In this document: piece after piece, positions 33,290 to 45,481 of the stretch
Layout: every line of letters begins with the position of its first letter
Position numbering within the stretch: the stretch's first letter is position 1
Assembly: GCF_030445035.2 (NCBI RefSeq)
Contig: NC_080688.1
Span: forward strand, 65,009,449-65,073,448
From: Dasypus novemcinctus
Taxonomy: Eukaryota; Chordata; Mammalia; Cingulata; Dasypodidae
Reading direction: 5' to 3'
DNA: 64,000 nucleotides
The notes under the pieces: generated by a model
The model's database searches: none
What the model was told of the DNA's origin: nothing
The model's input: the letters and a program-made list of their open reading frames with translations, nothing else
Program-made: the position numbers and the translations under genes

Positions 33290-33510
33290 TGTGGAAGGGA
33301 ATTTAGAGCCCACCCTACCATTTCACAGAAGAGAAAACTGAGGCCCTTGGGGGTGGTGGGTGGGGCCATAAACAGTAGCCACTGCCATTTAAGGGCAAAC
33401 CTTAAACCAGACATGAACTCAGCCTCTCACTGCTGCTACAACGCCCCAGGAGGTATCATCTCCATTTCAAGAGGGGTTAGTTTGCCCAGTCACAAGGCTG
33501 GGAGGAGGAG
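33290..33510 (-). repeat. MIR / MIR-related fossils
   Basis: Two short inverted MIR-like cores: 'catttcacagaagagaaaac tgaggcc' at about 33319 and 'ggaggtatcatctccat' at about 33450. Both are diverged. Confidence 0.5.
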
Positions 33511-33629
33511 GGGGACATTCTAACAGGTTTCCTCTGCGTCCAAAGCCCTTGCTGGTGACTCCAAACCCCAGTGCCGCCCCGCCCCCAGGGACAAGAGCAG
33601 ATAAGGCCACTGAGAAATGCAGACGTTAG

Positions 33630-33770
33630 TGAAGTCTGCCAGGAATAAGTTTAGTGACCCCGGGCAAGTCACTCAATCTCTGAGGCCTTAGTTTCCTCTA
33701 TTGAAAATGGGGCAAGAGCTTTTCCATTCCCGTCTGGTTGGAAATGTGGATAAATAGTCCTAATCAGAGG
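33630..33770 (+). repeat. MIR SINE fossil
   Basis: 'gggcaagtcactcaatctc', 'ggccttagtttcctc' and 'gaaaatggggcaag' are in MIR order. Confidence 0.7.
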
Positions 33771-35340
33771 ACAGCTCTCCTTCCCCCCTGACCCCCAGGC
33801 TCTCCAGCCCCGCTGGCTGTGCCTGGCTTATTTATTTAGGCCTGGGGGTGCCCTAAAGTGTGTCTGTTCTCCCCCTGGGACCCACCAGACTTAGGGGGAG
33901 GGGGAATTGGCTGAACTCCTGAGCTCTTTTGATTTAGGGCGCTGGCTTTGCTCACTGAGTCACTGACTGACAGGTAAGCCGACCAGTCACTCACCTGCAG
34001 CTTCCCCTCAGCCACCCATCAGCCAACCTTGAGGCCTGCTGTGCTCAGGACACAGCGCCGAGCCCTGCCCTGGGAGACGCAGAGGACAGGTCCTGCCCCC
34101 GAGGCTGGGTGCCAGGCCTGTGCAGGGGGTGAGTGGAGGCTGGCCGGTGATGGCACTGACCTGCCACCGAGAAACCACTGTGAGAAGCTGTGGGTGACCA
34201 GGCCTAATCCCAGGGCGGCCTGAGGGCCCAGTGTCCCGGTGTGGACGGACAGGCACCCAGCTCAGCCTCTGAGAGGGCCTACAGTGTGACGCGAGCAGGG
34301 CGGGGGAGCAGGGGAGCTGGGGCTCCTCATCAAGGGAGGGTTTAAGGAGCATCGATCTTTCCAGCACACAGAATGGATTAAGGGGAAAGAAAAGGTGAGA
34401 CGCGGCTGGAAAACCAATTAATTTTCCGGGTGGGAGGCGCTTCGAGGGGGAGGAGGGAGTTGAACCCAGATTCTGAGTTCTGATTTCCACAAACAGCCAG
34501 TACCCCCGATGCCAGATGCCTTGTCCAGAATGGAGCTGTTCTGCAGAAGCTCATTTTCTGTAGCTGTAACTTACCTCTTAAAAAGCAAGGCTTTTTTTTT
34601 TTTTCCTCTTAATTTTTGGTAGAAATCTTTCTGCCGTGGATCATACACAGCCCTGATTTCTTAGAGGGGCCCTGCGGAGTCTCACCGTCTCTGGATGACT
34701 CAGGGTCATTTCAGCAACACTAATTAGATGGCTATAATACAGGGTTAGCCTCAGGAATGATCAAGCTCTCTCCAGTCTGCTTTTTAAATTACTGCATCTG
34801 CATTTTACAGTTTTTCTACCTCCTCCCTCATCATTAAGCTCTCCTTGCCACTCTCAGGATACCTGCTGTGGCCTGGATTCTAGACCTCCAAACTTGTCAG
34901 AACGATTTGAAAAGTAAGAGCAAAGAGGCTCTGATTGAGGGCCTCAGGTCATTTTTCTAAGCAGAGAGCATAAGCCTTACTGCACAAATGGATGTTTTAA
35001 ACTGTCATTTCTTCTGCACGGAAACTATTTCTGCCTACTTTCTGTCTCCTGATGGCTTCCAAAAGCAGTGGACCCACCAGATAAGTAAGGTTTTGCTGAA
35101 CTAGAATTAAATTTGTGTCCGCTCACGTGATTCTCCCGATGGCCCTGTGAGACTGATGGGGTACGTCTGCTAGGGCACCAGCTGAATGTGGAGGGCTGGG
35201 GTAGGTCAAGATCAGATAGTGAGTCAGGATGAATCACATGATTTTTTTTTTACACCGGCCTGGGGCCCTTTGCCTTGAGGCCACACCATAACTTCCATCA
35301 TTCATAAGAGCTGTGGGAAACCAGAACTAGAGGTCCCTGC
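33771..35340. other. Intergenic unique sequence with an AT-rich centre
   Basis: No gene or transposon was recognised. The 34550-35010 part is AT-rich and contains the candidate regulatory island listed separately. Confidence 0.5.
34685..34860. promoter_or_regulatory. Candidate conserved non-coding element
   Basis: It combines an AP-1-type TGACTCA (about 34697), a palindromic CTAATTAG homeodomain core (about 34720) and a CTATAATA A/T core (about 34732) within 40 bp, in non-repetitive AT-rich sequence. The function is inferred from motif content only. Confidence 0.25.
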
Positions 35341-35344
35341 AGCT

Positions 35345-35427
35345 TGTGGAAAGAGCACCGGATTGGGAGTCAGCAGATTCAGACTTTCTAGTCCTGAGGC
35401 CTCAGTTTCCCCATCTGTAAAAGAATG
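35345..35427 (+). repeat. MIR SINE fragment next to the DAS-SINE insertion
   Basis: 'gattgggagtcagcagattc' and 'gcctcagtttccccatctg' are MIR core. The DAS-SINE target site lies at the end of this fragment. Confidence 0.75.
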
Positions 35428-35903
35428 GGTATATTCTTTTTTTGTTTTGTTTTGTTTTTGTTTTTAAGATTATTTATTTATTTATTTCTCTGCCCTCCCC
35501 CCCAAGCCCCCCCAACCCCCCACCCCGGTTGTCTGTTCTCTGTGTCTATTTGCTGCATCTTGTTTCTTTGTCCACTTCTGTTGTTGTCAGTGGCACAGGA
35601 ATCTGTGTTTCTTTTTGTTGCGTCATCTTGTTGTGTCAGCTCTCCGTGTGTGTGGCGCCATTCCTGGGCAGGCTGCACTTTCTTTCGCGCTGGGCGGCTC
35701 TCCTTAAGGGGCACACTCCTTGCGCGTGGGGCTCCCCTATGTGGGGGACACCCCTGCGTGGCAGGGCACTCCTTGCACGCATCAGCACTGCGCATGGGCC
35801 AGCTCCACATGGGTCAAGGAGGCCCGGGGTTTGAACCGCAGACCTCCCATGTGGCAGACGGACGCCCTAACCACTGGGCCAAGTCCGCTTCCCCGGTATA
35901 TTC
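35428..35903 (-). mobile_element. DAS-SINE, minus strand, with target-site duplication
   Basis: The inverted tail (T-rich, then a 'gatt atttatttattt' run) starts at 35437 and the tRNA-like head ends at 35894 with 'aagtccgcttcccc'. The B-box equivalent is visible inverted as 'gggtttgaacc'. GGTATATTC flanks it on both sides (35428-35436 and 35895-35903), marking the L1-type insertion. Confidence 0.93.
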
Positions 35904-37270
35904 ACTTTTAAGGTGTCTTCCCCATTGTTCTTGAGGTCTTCGCTAATTAGAGAAGGAGAGGGATGGGAGGGAGAACTACATTAATGGTTGCTTGCCCTCC
36001 TGAGTCCCCCAAATTCCCACAGACCCTCAATCTGCTCTCCATCACAGCACACCCCTCACCCAATCCGTGTTATACCTAGGCTGATCACCCAGGCAACATT
36101 TGAATTTCAGATTAGCCAACTAAGAGTCCACTGGCCTCAGGGAAAAGGCCCTATAATAACGCCAGCCTCCAAACGCAAAGCTCTTTCCAGGAGCAAAGGT
36201 CTGCCACCCACTCCTGGCCGTTGAGGTAAGCATGACGCGGTCGTCGCCCTTTGGCAGGGAGGAAACACAGCGGAGAGCAATGACTTGCCAGAGGGCTGAG
36301 CTGGGAATGAAACCAGCGTCTTTGGACTCCAGGATCCGTAGTTCTTTAGCTGCTTTCGTCTTTGGCACCTTCCACCTGTTGGCGGGGCCAGTTCCTCCCG
36401 GTTTCAAGCCACTCTCCTCCTCTGGAGCTGAGAGTCCAGGCTGCCAAGGACGTTCCCTCGGAAGGGAAGCAGGTGAGTCCACACTCCACAGGGAGCCTAC
36501 TGAAGGCATTCCAGCCTGGGACGGACCAGGAGAGGGGGCGAACACAGAAACTGGCTGTAGACCCCTCTGCACGCCACCCACCAGCTGCACAGGCTGCCCA
36601 GCGTCAGCTGCCCCGCCTGCCCACAGGCCCCTTCCCAGGCTGAGCGGGCACAGGCAGAGCCTTCTGCAGACCCCCAGAGGCCCAGGCCCGATGCAGCTTG
36701 CCAGGGTCCAGGCCCCTTTCCTGCAGAGACTCTGCCCGAGTGGGACCCGAGCTTGCCCACTTCCCCAGGCTGCTGCCGTATCGATTGTTCCGGCAGCCTT
36801 TCTGCTGGGGATATCAATTGAACGGGTTCTCGGGATGGCTCTGTTTTAACCTCTCACCCTGGTCTAGACTCCGGCAGCTCCCGCTGTCCCTCGGCCAGGA
36901 GGAGATGGAGGGCCCCGGGTCTCTCGGGCAGGCTCTGGAGCCAGCGGATTTCCAGGAACATGCCGGGATCGCCCGGCGGCTCCACGGCCCCGCCAACCTG
37001 CCTCCCTCCAAACCGGCCCGGTGAATTATTAAAGATGCAATTTCCTCTCATCTTTCCAGTAAAATTGCTCCCTGTGCCGTGATCCGCTGCATTCCTGTCA
37101 CTGGCTGGGCAGGGGCCTTGGCAGGACCCTCACTCAACCCCCTCCCTCCTCCTGCCTGGGCCCTCCTAGGAAGTTGGAGGTGAGCTGGTGAGCTGACCCC
37201 TTCCTACAAAAGTCCAGGGAGCCCAGGAACCTTGAGAAGTCAGGGCGGGGCACAGGAAGACTTGGAATCA
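35904..37270. other. Intergenic unique sequence with a MIR scrap
   Basis: An inverted MIR-like piece ('ggcagggaggaaacac' to 'gtctttggactcc') spans about 36255-36335. A compact AT-rich element is listed separately at 37020. The overlapping frames at 36232-36849 are not recognisable. Confidence 0.5.
36990..37085. promoter_or_regulatory. Small AT-rich candidate conserved element
   Basis: 'gtgaattattaaagatgc' and 'cagtaaaattgctccctg' form a short AT-rich island between GC-rich flanks. It is not a recognised repeat. This is weak evidence based on composition only. Confidence 0.2.
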
Positions 37271-37274
37271 TAGA

Positions 37275-37430
37275 ATATCAGCACCTGCTGTTTCACAGCA
37301 GATGAAGGCCAGAGAGGGATGGCGATCAGCCCAGGGCAGCACAGCACACAGTCGGCAGAGCTGGGGCTGGAACCTAGATCTTGGCCTCCCAGCAGCAGAA
37401 CAGCTCAGGAGTCCCAGTGCTCTCCCTTAG
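37275..37430 (-). repeat. MIR-family fossil
   Basis: 'gaatcatagaatatcagc' and 'gcagatgaaggccagagag', then 'gagctggggctggaacc', fit an inverted MIR3-type element. Confidence 0.6.
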
Positions 37431-38390
37431 GAACGACCCCCCACACCTCCCGGGATGGAGAGCTGGCTGCCATTTATGGCTTTGATTTTTATTTACCGTC
37501 CAGTCCCCATCCCTCTTCTCTATTTACTGCTCCAGTTTTAACTGTTTCCTATTGGAGACAATCACAGAGGGGCCAGCCAGCAGGCAGCTCGGTGTCCTCG
37601 TGGCCAAAGCCGTCAGCTGCTGCATGGCCTTGTGTCCAAAGCACTCCTTCTCGAAGCCTTGTTCCAAATCCGCCTCCTCCAGAGCCCTCTCCTGAGTAAC
37701 TCCGAAGAGATCCAAAATGCTTCTCACCCTCTTTCGTGCCTGTCCAAACCCCGCTCTGGAGGGGTGCTGGGAAAGTACCTTGGCATCTATAGGAAGTGCC
37801 TTCACATCCATTAGGACACCATGCTGGGTACCCAGCCCCCAAATGCTCTGGGGGCTCGAGATGATGACGTTCTGGGAGTCAAGGTCAAGGTCTTGCCCAG
37901 GCGCCAGTCCCCTCGGACCTGCGGGTGGGCCCTTACGGCTCCTGGGGGCTGCCAGCCTCAGGGGCTGAGGACAGGCGACAGGGAGTGAGTTACGGCCACC
38001 CAGGCTGCTCTCCAGGACGGGACGGAAAGTCGTGGGCTTCTTCACGTCTTAGTCAGGCCCCGATTTGGGCTGGGGTTGGGATTGGCCCTTGCCCACACCT
38101 TAGTCCGGCCGAAGCCCAGCCTGGCTGCAACAGTCCGCGCCCCACACCCCTCTCGCATGTGCACGGTCCTGGGGATCCCCCAGCTCTATTCCCCAAACCC
38201 TCCCTGCTCCCCTCTGGCCTCTGAGCAACGGAAGGCAGCAGGCCCAGAGAGGACTCAGGCCCTTCACCCTGAAATCGGGCCGGAGCCTCCGCGCTCTGGT
38301 TCTGACACCCGTCGGGGCGTGCGCTCTGACCCCGCTGGGCTGTACGAGCTCTTCCCGTGTGCTGGCGCCCGTGCTGGGTCCCTTTCATTC
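37431..38390. other. Intergenic unique sequence, no gene seen
   Basis: Overlapping open frames at 37524-38045 (minus) and 37319-37699 (plus) have no recognisable domains. No transposon was seen. Confidence 0.5.
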
Positions 38391-38392
38391 CA

Positions 38393-38465
38393 CGAAAGGA
38401 GCCGTAAATCCTCACGACGACGCTTATTCTGCAGACAGGGAAACTGAGGCTCAGAAAAGGTAAGC
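38393..38465 (-). repeat. MIR SINE fragment
   Basis: 'taaatcctcacgacgacgc' followed by 'gacagggaaactgaggctc' is the inverted MIR core. Confidence 0.75.
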
Positions 38466-38604
38466 AGGGGAGCAGCCCCTTCCTCCTCCCATTTGCTCCT
38501 CACAAGAGCAGGGCCCCACTGGTGCCCCCTCAACCCCCAGACCAAGCCCAGGTCAGACCCTCCATGGGCCAGGTCAGCCACAGGGAGGGGGGGCGGCAGG
38601 AGCG

Positions 38605-38785
38605 CCAGGGGAGCTCCCTGGGTTCAAACCCCAGCTCCACTCTCACCAGGGCGTGTGGCGTAATTCCGGGCAAGTTCTCTGGGCCTTCGTTGTCTCATCT
38701 GTAAACGGGGCGGGGGGGGGATGACAGTAATAGTAGCAGCTACTTCCAAGGCTGGTCGTGATTTTAAATGAGCTACCTATACGTA
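38605..38785 (+). repeat. MIR SINE
   Basis: 'gggttcaaaccccagctcc', 'gtctcatctgtaaacgggg', 'atgacagtaatagtagcag' and 'ttaaatgagc' follow MIR order. A run of nine G lies inside it (about 38711-38720). Confidence 0.8.
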
Positions 38786-40314
38786 CAATTCTGGAAAATG
38801 AAAACGAACCTATAGCGACAAAAAAGAAATCAGTTGCCGGAGGATGAGAAGGGTGAGTTGGGAGGGAGAGATTACAAAGGGTTGGGAGGAAACCTGGAGG
38901 GGTAATAGCTTTCTTCATTATCTGGGTTGCACACGTGTCAGGACTTATCAGATGGTGTACTTTAAAAAATGTGCGATTGGCTGTATGGCGATTAGACTGC
39001 AAGAACACGTGCAAAAATCATTACACAAGCTGCCGCGTGAGTCAGTGAGGTCCCCGTACCCCATGGCAGCTCTGTGGATCCCACCTGCCCGCCCCTGTCC
39101 CTTCCCCCCATGACAGGTATGGGGGGTGGTCATTCCACTGAAGCGCCCCCCCCAGGCTTTGCCTTCTCCTCTCCCTTATACCCTCAGGGCTCTGCCTCAC
39201 TGACCACGTGTGTACACCCCACACCCATTAGTAAACTCTGGAAATTCTTCCGTGGCAACTGCTGAGTAGCGGCTGTCCCCAGCACACACATGCTCTCCAC
39301 CCCTGTGGAACCCCCCACCACCACAGCTACCCAGCACTAGCAATGACGGGGTAACGCGGGGCTCAGCCGGGGCTCGGTTCTCACTGGACGGTGTGCGGAT
39401 AGTAAATGTTTTAACCATCACTCCTGAGCACAGGTCACCTTCACCCTCGACCAGCCATGCTGCTGGGTCAGAACTTCCCTAAGTGCAGGCACAGCTGGGC
39501 CCACAGCTGAGTCACAGCAGGGGGGGCTCAGCCCCTGAGGCGTCGGAGCCTTCCAGAGAGCACCCCTCTTCCTATCACCCTCTCCCCAGGAGCCACTGTG
39601 GCGTAGGGAAGGGTTATGGCCCGGGGGCCACGCTAAGGGGGACAGCCACCTCATACCTGGACATAGATTTATCATCTGCTTTTCTTCAATGTTTCCTCCT
39701 TCAATCTAACTCAGCTCTGAGAGAGCGACTTCGGCTGACGCTGGCAAAAAGGCTCTAGACCCTGATCCCATTTCAGAGGCTAAGCCCAAGATCAGGGCCG
39801 GGCTGCGGTGGGAGCCAGGCAGGGGCGTGGGAGTGAGCAGGACTCTGGCCAAGGGCCAGGGCTCTCCTGAGAACCTTCTCGTCCCACGGGCGTCTAGATT
39901 AAACACAATGTGCCCTCTTGTCAGCAAACTACCCATTGCCCCCTCTGTCTTCTAGGGGCTAGCTGGGCTTGGCACAGAGCAGAGGAAGTGTTAAAGGATG
40001 GAAAAGTAGTTTTAAAGGATGGTTGGGCCTAGAGCAGCAGGGAGCCCAGGGCCTGATGAGCAATTAGGCTGGGTTGCCCCCCACCCTCACACACCCCAGC
40101 CCCAGGGCTGGCCCACAGCGGGTGAGTGAGGCAGCTAGGCCCATGGGGCTTTGTGTAGAAAATGACCTTGCCGGGACTGACCGAAGGGGTGCGATATCAA
40201 GAAAGATGGAGCCAGGAAGCCACCAGGTCACCTCGCCAATCGTGAGGAGGAGATGGAGGGGCCAAGCTCAGACCCCGGGTCTGCAGGAGGCCCCGAGCCC
40301 ACACGTGGATGATG
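38786..40314. other. Intergenic unique sequence, no gene seen
   Basis: No recognised gene or transposon. AT-rich near 38770-38990, otherwise GC-rich. Confidence 0.5.
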
Positions 40315-40640
40315 TGATTGTGTGTGTGTGAGTGTGTAAGAGAAAATGAATGTGGCAGAGAGTATGGGAGAGTGTGTGGGGGAGAGAAAGAAAAAGAATG
40401 TGTGTGAAAATTTTGTATGAGGGTATTGGGAGAAAAAGAAAACACGCCTGTTTCTAAGAATGTATGAGTGTAAAAGAAGGTATTTGAAGAATTTTGTGTG
40501 TGAGAGGGTATATGTATGTGAGAGAACATGCGTTTGTGTGAGTATGTGAAAGAGAAAGAATATGTGAACGAATTGAATATGTGTGAGAGAGAATGTGAGT
40601 GCTTGTGGGAGTGTGAGTCTGTGTGGGTTTGTGTGTGCGT
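40315..40640. repeat. Degenerate TG/GAGAG-rich simple repeat
   Basis: About 325 bp of purine-TG-rich units (gtgtgtgag, gagagaaag, gtatgtgag) with no fixed period. The minus-strand frames over it are low-complexity Ser/His/Thr/Leu translations and not genes. Confidence 0.85.
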
Positions 40641-42145
40641 GCACCCAGGCCAGAGGTCCGAGGTTATCTGAGCCTGATGCCATCTCTCTCCTCAAGAAGC
40701 CCAGAAAAGGGTGGGGTTGGGGCAGGACGCGGTGGGGGGGGAGACCACTCTCCGCTCCAGCCCTGCACCTGCAGCTCCCTCCGGTTCCGCTTGCCCAGGC
40801 CTGTGCTCACCGCTCCCACCCAGGCCCGCTCTCCTCTCCAGCCTCCCGCAGCTGGGCTGGGAGACTAAGCCGAGGGAACGACTGAGCCGAGGTACCTCCT
40901 GAATTGCATTGACTCTGAACCTGACTTTGCCCAACTGTGGGTCCCTGAGCCCGTCTCTGCGTCCTCAAATCAGTTCCTTCATGAGGAAATGAGGCAGCTG
41001 GATAGAACGGTGGTTTTAAGATGGGTTTTGGAATAATGCTTCCTCCCCAGCGTCTTCAGTTTTATGTGTTTTCCATGGAGGAATTATGGGAACTGCTAAA
41101 AGGGTCCTCCTGCTTTAGAAAAACCTGTCAAACCACTGGACTAGAATTTTTAAAAATTCCTTATAAATCTCTGATTCTGGAGATAATTTCCCTGCAGGTG
41201 GACGTGCTGACTTCTGAGTGAGGCAAGAATCCCCTCCAGCCCCCAAGCTGGGAGACCCAGGCCAAGGTGACTAGAGAGAACCCGCCCCTTTATGCCTCCT
41301 CTCCTCTTGAGGGCCCCGCATTCAGGATTCCACGTCTCCTCGTCCTCCTTCCATGGGCTGCCAAGTGGTGAGCGGGGGCTCGGGGACTCCCACACGCCCA
41401 CACCCACCACCCCTGCCTCCAAGGGCAGGCAGGAGCCGCAGAACTCGGAGCTGCACAAATATGCGGCTCAGCCGGTGGGACAGCTTTCCTGGCAGTGGCC
41501 GCCCTTAGAGGGCCGGACGAGGGGAGTTCTCCATCAGGCACAGACCTTTGGTGAGTGACCCCCTCCTCCTTGGGGGTTCTGTGAGGATGCGGGGGCTGGA
41601 GTTCTCTGAGCCCTGCCCCATGTCTGCCCCCCTGAGGCTGGGAAGAGGGTCCCCCTTCATGCCCAGGCCACTCCTCAAGTCACCCCCAACGATGGGTGGG
41701 TAGTTTCAGGAAACCCTTCCCTGACAAGGAGAGGCAATGTTGGGGTAAGACAAGCCACTTCCAGGCTCTCCTGGCCTTTTGGGGGGCCCCGGACTTTTCT
41801 GAGAATCTGAGAAAAATGACCACACACTCACAGAGTTTTACTCCAACTTCAGAAGCCTCTTGGGTCTATCAGTTCAGCAATATATGATCCCTGGACCCCA
41901 GTTAACGTTACCACGGTCACGACATTAAGGTAGCCCGAAACACAGAAGCCAAAGCCCACATGGGCAAAGTCTATGGCAAGGTGGAAGGGTGTGGTTGGGC
42001 AGTGGATGGGCAGCGACGCGACTGGGTTCAGCAGTGCTGGTCTGTGAGGGGAGCAGGTATGGGGTTGGGTTGGACTCTCCATGGGGCTGGGGGGAGGGCC
42101 AGGGGAAGGAGCAGATGAACTCTGGGGAGTGGCGGGTCTGTGGTT
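40641..42145. other. Intergenic sequence, no gene seen
   Basis: Overlapping GC-rich frames at 40583-40934 and 41150-41558 lack domains. No clear repeat was identified up to the L1-like copy starting near 42150. Confidence 0.5.
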
Positions 42146-42149
42146 AAAC

Positions 42150-42862
42150 CTATAATGTTGGAGATGTTCTTTCGGCAAATATGGCAGGGGAGGGCTGCTG
42201 GTGTAGGGTGGCCGGTGTCAGAAGGTATGCAGGACAGGGCCCACCTGGGGCAGGCTTCTGTGGACTAAGTGCTCATCTTGTCACAGTATGTTATATCAGT
42301 GGGTGGAGACCCACACAATAAACGAGAAAATATTAAACTCCCATCCTGGGGAGTCCTGCTATGTTCTCAATTAGAGGAACAAGAATCCCTCGGGAACATA
42401 GGCAGTGCCTGATAAAAGAAAACAGACCAATATGTCAAGCCCTCCATGTTATTGCAAGTAACTATGAATCTTAATTCTTCAAAAATTGAAACTTAGTGAT
42501 TATGACAGTTCCAAGGGGAGGTGGAGGGAAGAATAGCATAGACGGAACATAGGGCATTTTTAGGGTATTAGGATTGTTCAGCATGATCTCGCAATAACAG
42601 ATATAGGCCAGTTTAAATTTCATCCAAACCTATAAAAGTGTATGATCCAAAATGTAAACTATAATGTAAACCAATGACCATGGTGAGTAGCAATGTTTCA
42701 TTATTTGTACATCAATTCTAACAAACATGCCATCCACATGTAAAATGCTATTAATAAGGAGAGGGGAAAAGGAGAAGGGCATTGGGTAAATGGGAATCAC
42801 CTGTATTTTCTATGTGACTTTTCTTTATTCTAAAGCTTCTTTGAAGATAAAAAAAAAAAAAG
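42150..42862 (+). mobile_element. L1-like 3'-end family, copy A (internally shortened)
   Basis: It aligns with the first ~350 bp and the last ~330 bp of the neighbouring copy at about 43040-44652. Shared blocks include 'gtggagacccacacaataa', 'agaatccctcgggaac', 'taaactataatgtaaacc' and 'atgggaatcacctgtattt'. About 900 bp of the middle is absent. It ends in an A-rich tail at 42848-42862. No coding frame was seen. Confidence 0.8.
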
Positions 42863-43039
42863 ACACTAGGGAAATATATGGAAGAAAATATCAGTATACA
42901 TACAAGACAACAGATCTTACAGTGATAAAAGACACAATATCTAATTTTTTTTATTATCTTAAATTGTTTTAAATTGTATTTTATTGGTTGTTTTTTAAAT
43001 TATTTCATTTTCTCATTAATTTTATTCGTTTTTTTGTTA

Positions 43040-44652
43040 GCTTCATTTTTGGAGTGGTTTTGGATCACAGGAGGGTCACAGCAGTGGTAGGGGATGATCA
43101 CTGGTGTGGGGTTTCAGTGATATGGGGATGCATGGGAAGGGGTTCACCTGGGGCATACCTCTAAGACATAGGAATATATTCAAGTTTTCATGGGACATTA
43201 TCTCGGTGAGTGGAGATCCACACAATAACTGAAAGAATATTTAATCCAATCTGGGGAGTTCTGCTACATTCTTTAATAGGACAGCAAGAATCCCCTGAAT
43301 GCAAAGGTAACGCCTAGTGAAGGAAGACAGAGCATTATGCCAGGTCCTTGACATGTGGCAATTGTATTTATGAACATTTTCTTGTGAAACTGAAACTTAG
43401 CCTAGTATTATATACTGCCTAAGAGTTATCTCCTGAAAGTCTCCTTGTTGTTCAAATGTGGCCTCTCTCTAAGCCAAACTCAGCATGTGAATACACTACC
43501 TCCCCAACACCACCCCAGTATGGGACATGACTCCCAGGGATGAGCCTCCCTGGTGCCAAGGGATTATTACCAAGCACCAAACAGCGATGCATTTGGAAAA
43601 AGACCTTGGCCAAAAGGGGGAAATGATAAATACAACTGAGTTTGAATTTTTATGGCTAAGAGATTTCAAACTGAGTTGCAAAGTCATCCCAGAGTTTACA
43701 CTTATGCAAGTCTCAGCAGGATCTCATTGACCTCCACGGTAAACAGTGCCTCAAATAGTGGGGCTCCTGAGGGCTCTAGAGATATCCAGAAACAATAAGC
43801 AGGGCAGACAGCTCAGGAAATTGGCACCCTGTCAGTGGGCCTTACTTGGAAATTTATGCTCCCCAGTGTAAAAGAGTTAGACTCATTGATATGTTCTCTA
43901 CACATGGCTGTTCTGCCCCTTTTATTTGAACCCATAATTAGCACAGTATACACTTGATAAACATGTGTCCTTAAATTTTTGGTCCATCCATGTGCCAGTT
44001 GAGCCCTGAATCTCAGCAGAGTTGCAACAACACTTACACTCCAGTTCACTGAACTCATTCAGGAAAACTAACAAGGAGATGATGATGGACAACACACATC
44101 CCAAGGAATAGAGAGTGTCTGCAACTGCAAGCAAGATAGTTCCATCCATCTGCCCCATGGGATCTAAACCCCCTCTCAATTATAAGCAGAGTAGGCATTA
44201 CCATCCCCAAATCCTCAAGATTGGGGATGAACAATGGACTAAAGTAGACTTACTATTATTCTCGCAGTGGAAGAACTGTAATCATTGATGTAAAAGCAGT
44301 GGCCACCAGAGGTTCTAAAGGATGGGACAGGGAAGAATAGGTATAATATGGGGGCATTTTTGGGATATTGGATTTGTCCTGCATGACATTGCAGTTATGG
44401 GCCATTGTATATTTTGACATAACTTACAAAATTGTGCAGGACAAAGTGTAAACTATGATGTAAACTGTAGTCCATTGTTAGTAGCAATACTTCAATATGG
44501 ATTCATCAATTGTAACAAATGTACCATACTAATGAATGATGTTGTTAATGTGGGAAAGTGTGGGAGGGGAAAGGAGTAGGGCATATGGGAATCCCTTGTA
44601 TTTTTTATGTAACTTTTATGTAATTTAAACTTCTTTAAAAATAAAAAAAAAG
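43040..44652 (+). mobile_element. L1-like 3'-end family, copy B (longest)
   Basis: About 1.6 kb ending in an A-rich tail (about 44638-44652). Its middle ('gggacatgactcccaggg' to 'gatgagcctccctgg') matches the start of the copy at 45498, and its ends match copy A. A G-rich stretch ('gggaggggaaaggagtag') precedes the tail, as in L1 3' UTRs. Open frames are short and unrelated. Classed as L1-related by inference. Confidence 0.8.
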
Positions 44653-44759
44653 AAGGTGCTGGGTAAAATCCTGATGAATTAATGCATTCCCTACATGGCA
44701 GCAAGATGCAGTGGTAAGAACAATGGACCAGGAGACAAGGGCCTAGAGTTTCTCCTGAA

Positions 44760-44915
44760 ACATTTTAACTGAGGTTTTGTTTATTCATTCATCATTTGTT
44801 ATCACATATGTACTTCATGCCAGGTACTGTATGAGGTAATGGGCATATGGGTAAGAATAAAATAGACATAGAGACATGTTCCCTGCCCTCATGTTGCTTA
44901 CAGCCTGGGAAGTAC
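44760..44915 (-). repeat. L2 LINE fossil
   Basis: 'cttcatgccaggtactgta' and 'gttccctgccctcatgttg' are the inverted L2 end. Confidence 0.65.
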
Positions 44916-45480
44916 AAAAATATTAGCCAGTAAATCCATAAATATATTGGTACTTTCATGAGGTGGGCAGGGATTCTGATTAAATATCTGAGGCTTCAGT
45001 TTTCTCACCTGTAAAATGAAGATAACTATAGTTATTTGCTGGTGTTTTATGAGGAAGAAATGAGACAACCCACGATAAAGACTGAACCCTGAGTCTGGCA
45101 CAGAAGGACTGTACATATTAAAGGCATGTGAGTGCACCTGATAGGCAGAGAGTAGCAGGCTGGTCTCCCCAGGGTGGCAGAGGCTTTGCAGAAAATGGAT
45201 CAACATCATCCTGGACAGCCTGGACTCAAGGCAGCCAGGCTAGAAGCAGCAGTCAAGACCAAGAAGACAAGCACGAGCACTGGGTGGGTAAAAGACTCTA
45301 CACAAGGCCAAGGCTGGTCCCTTAGAGACTCAGCTTGAAGCAGCAGACTAGAATCACATCTTTGCAGGAGTAGGTTCTAAAGTCAGCGCAGATTTCTACT
45401 TCTGGCAATAGTAGAATAGCTTATATCACACCAACGTTTCCACCAAGAGCAACTGAAAATACTGGATAAAATACATTCTT
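44916..45480. other. Intergenic sequence hosting the copy C insertion
   Basis: It includes a MIR-like piece near 44985-45025 ('gaggcttcagttttctc'). No gene was seen. Confidence 0.5.
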
Positions 45481-45481
45481 T

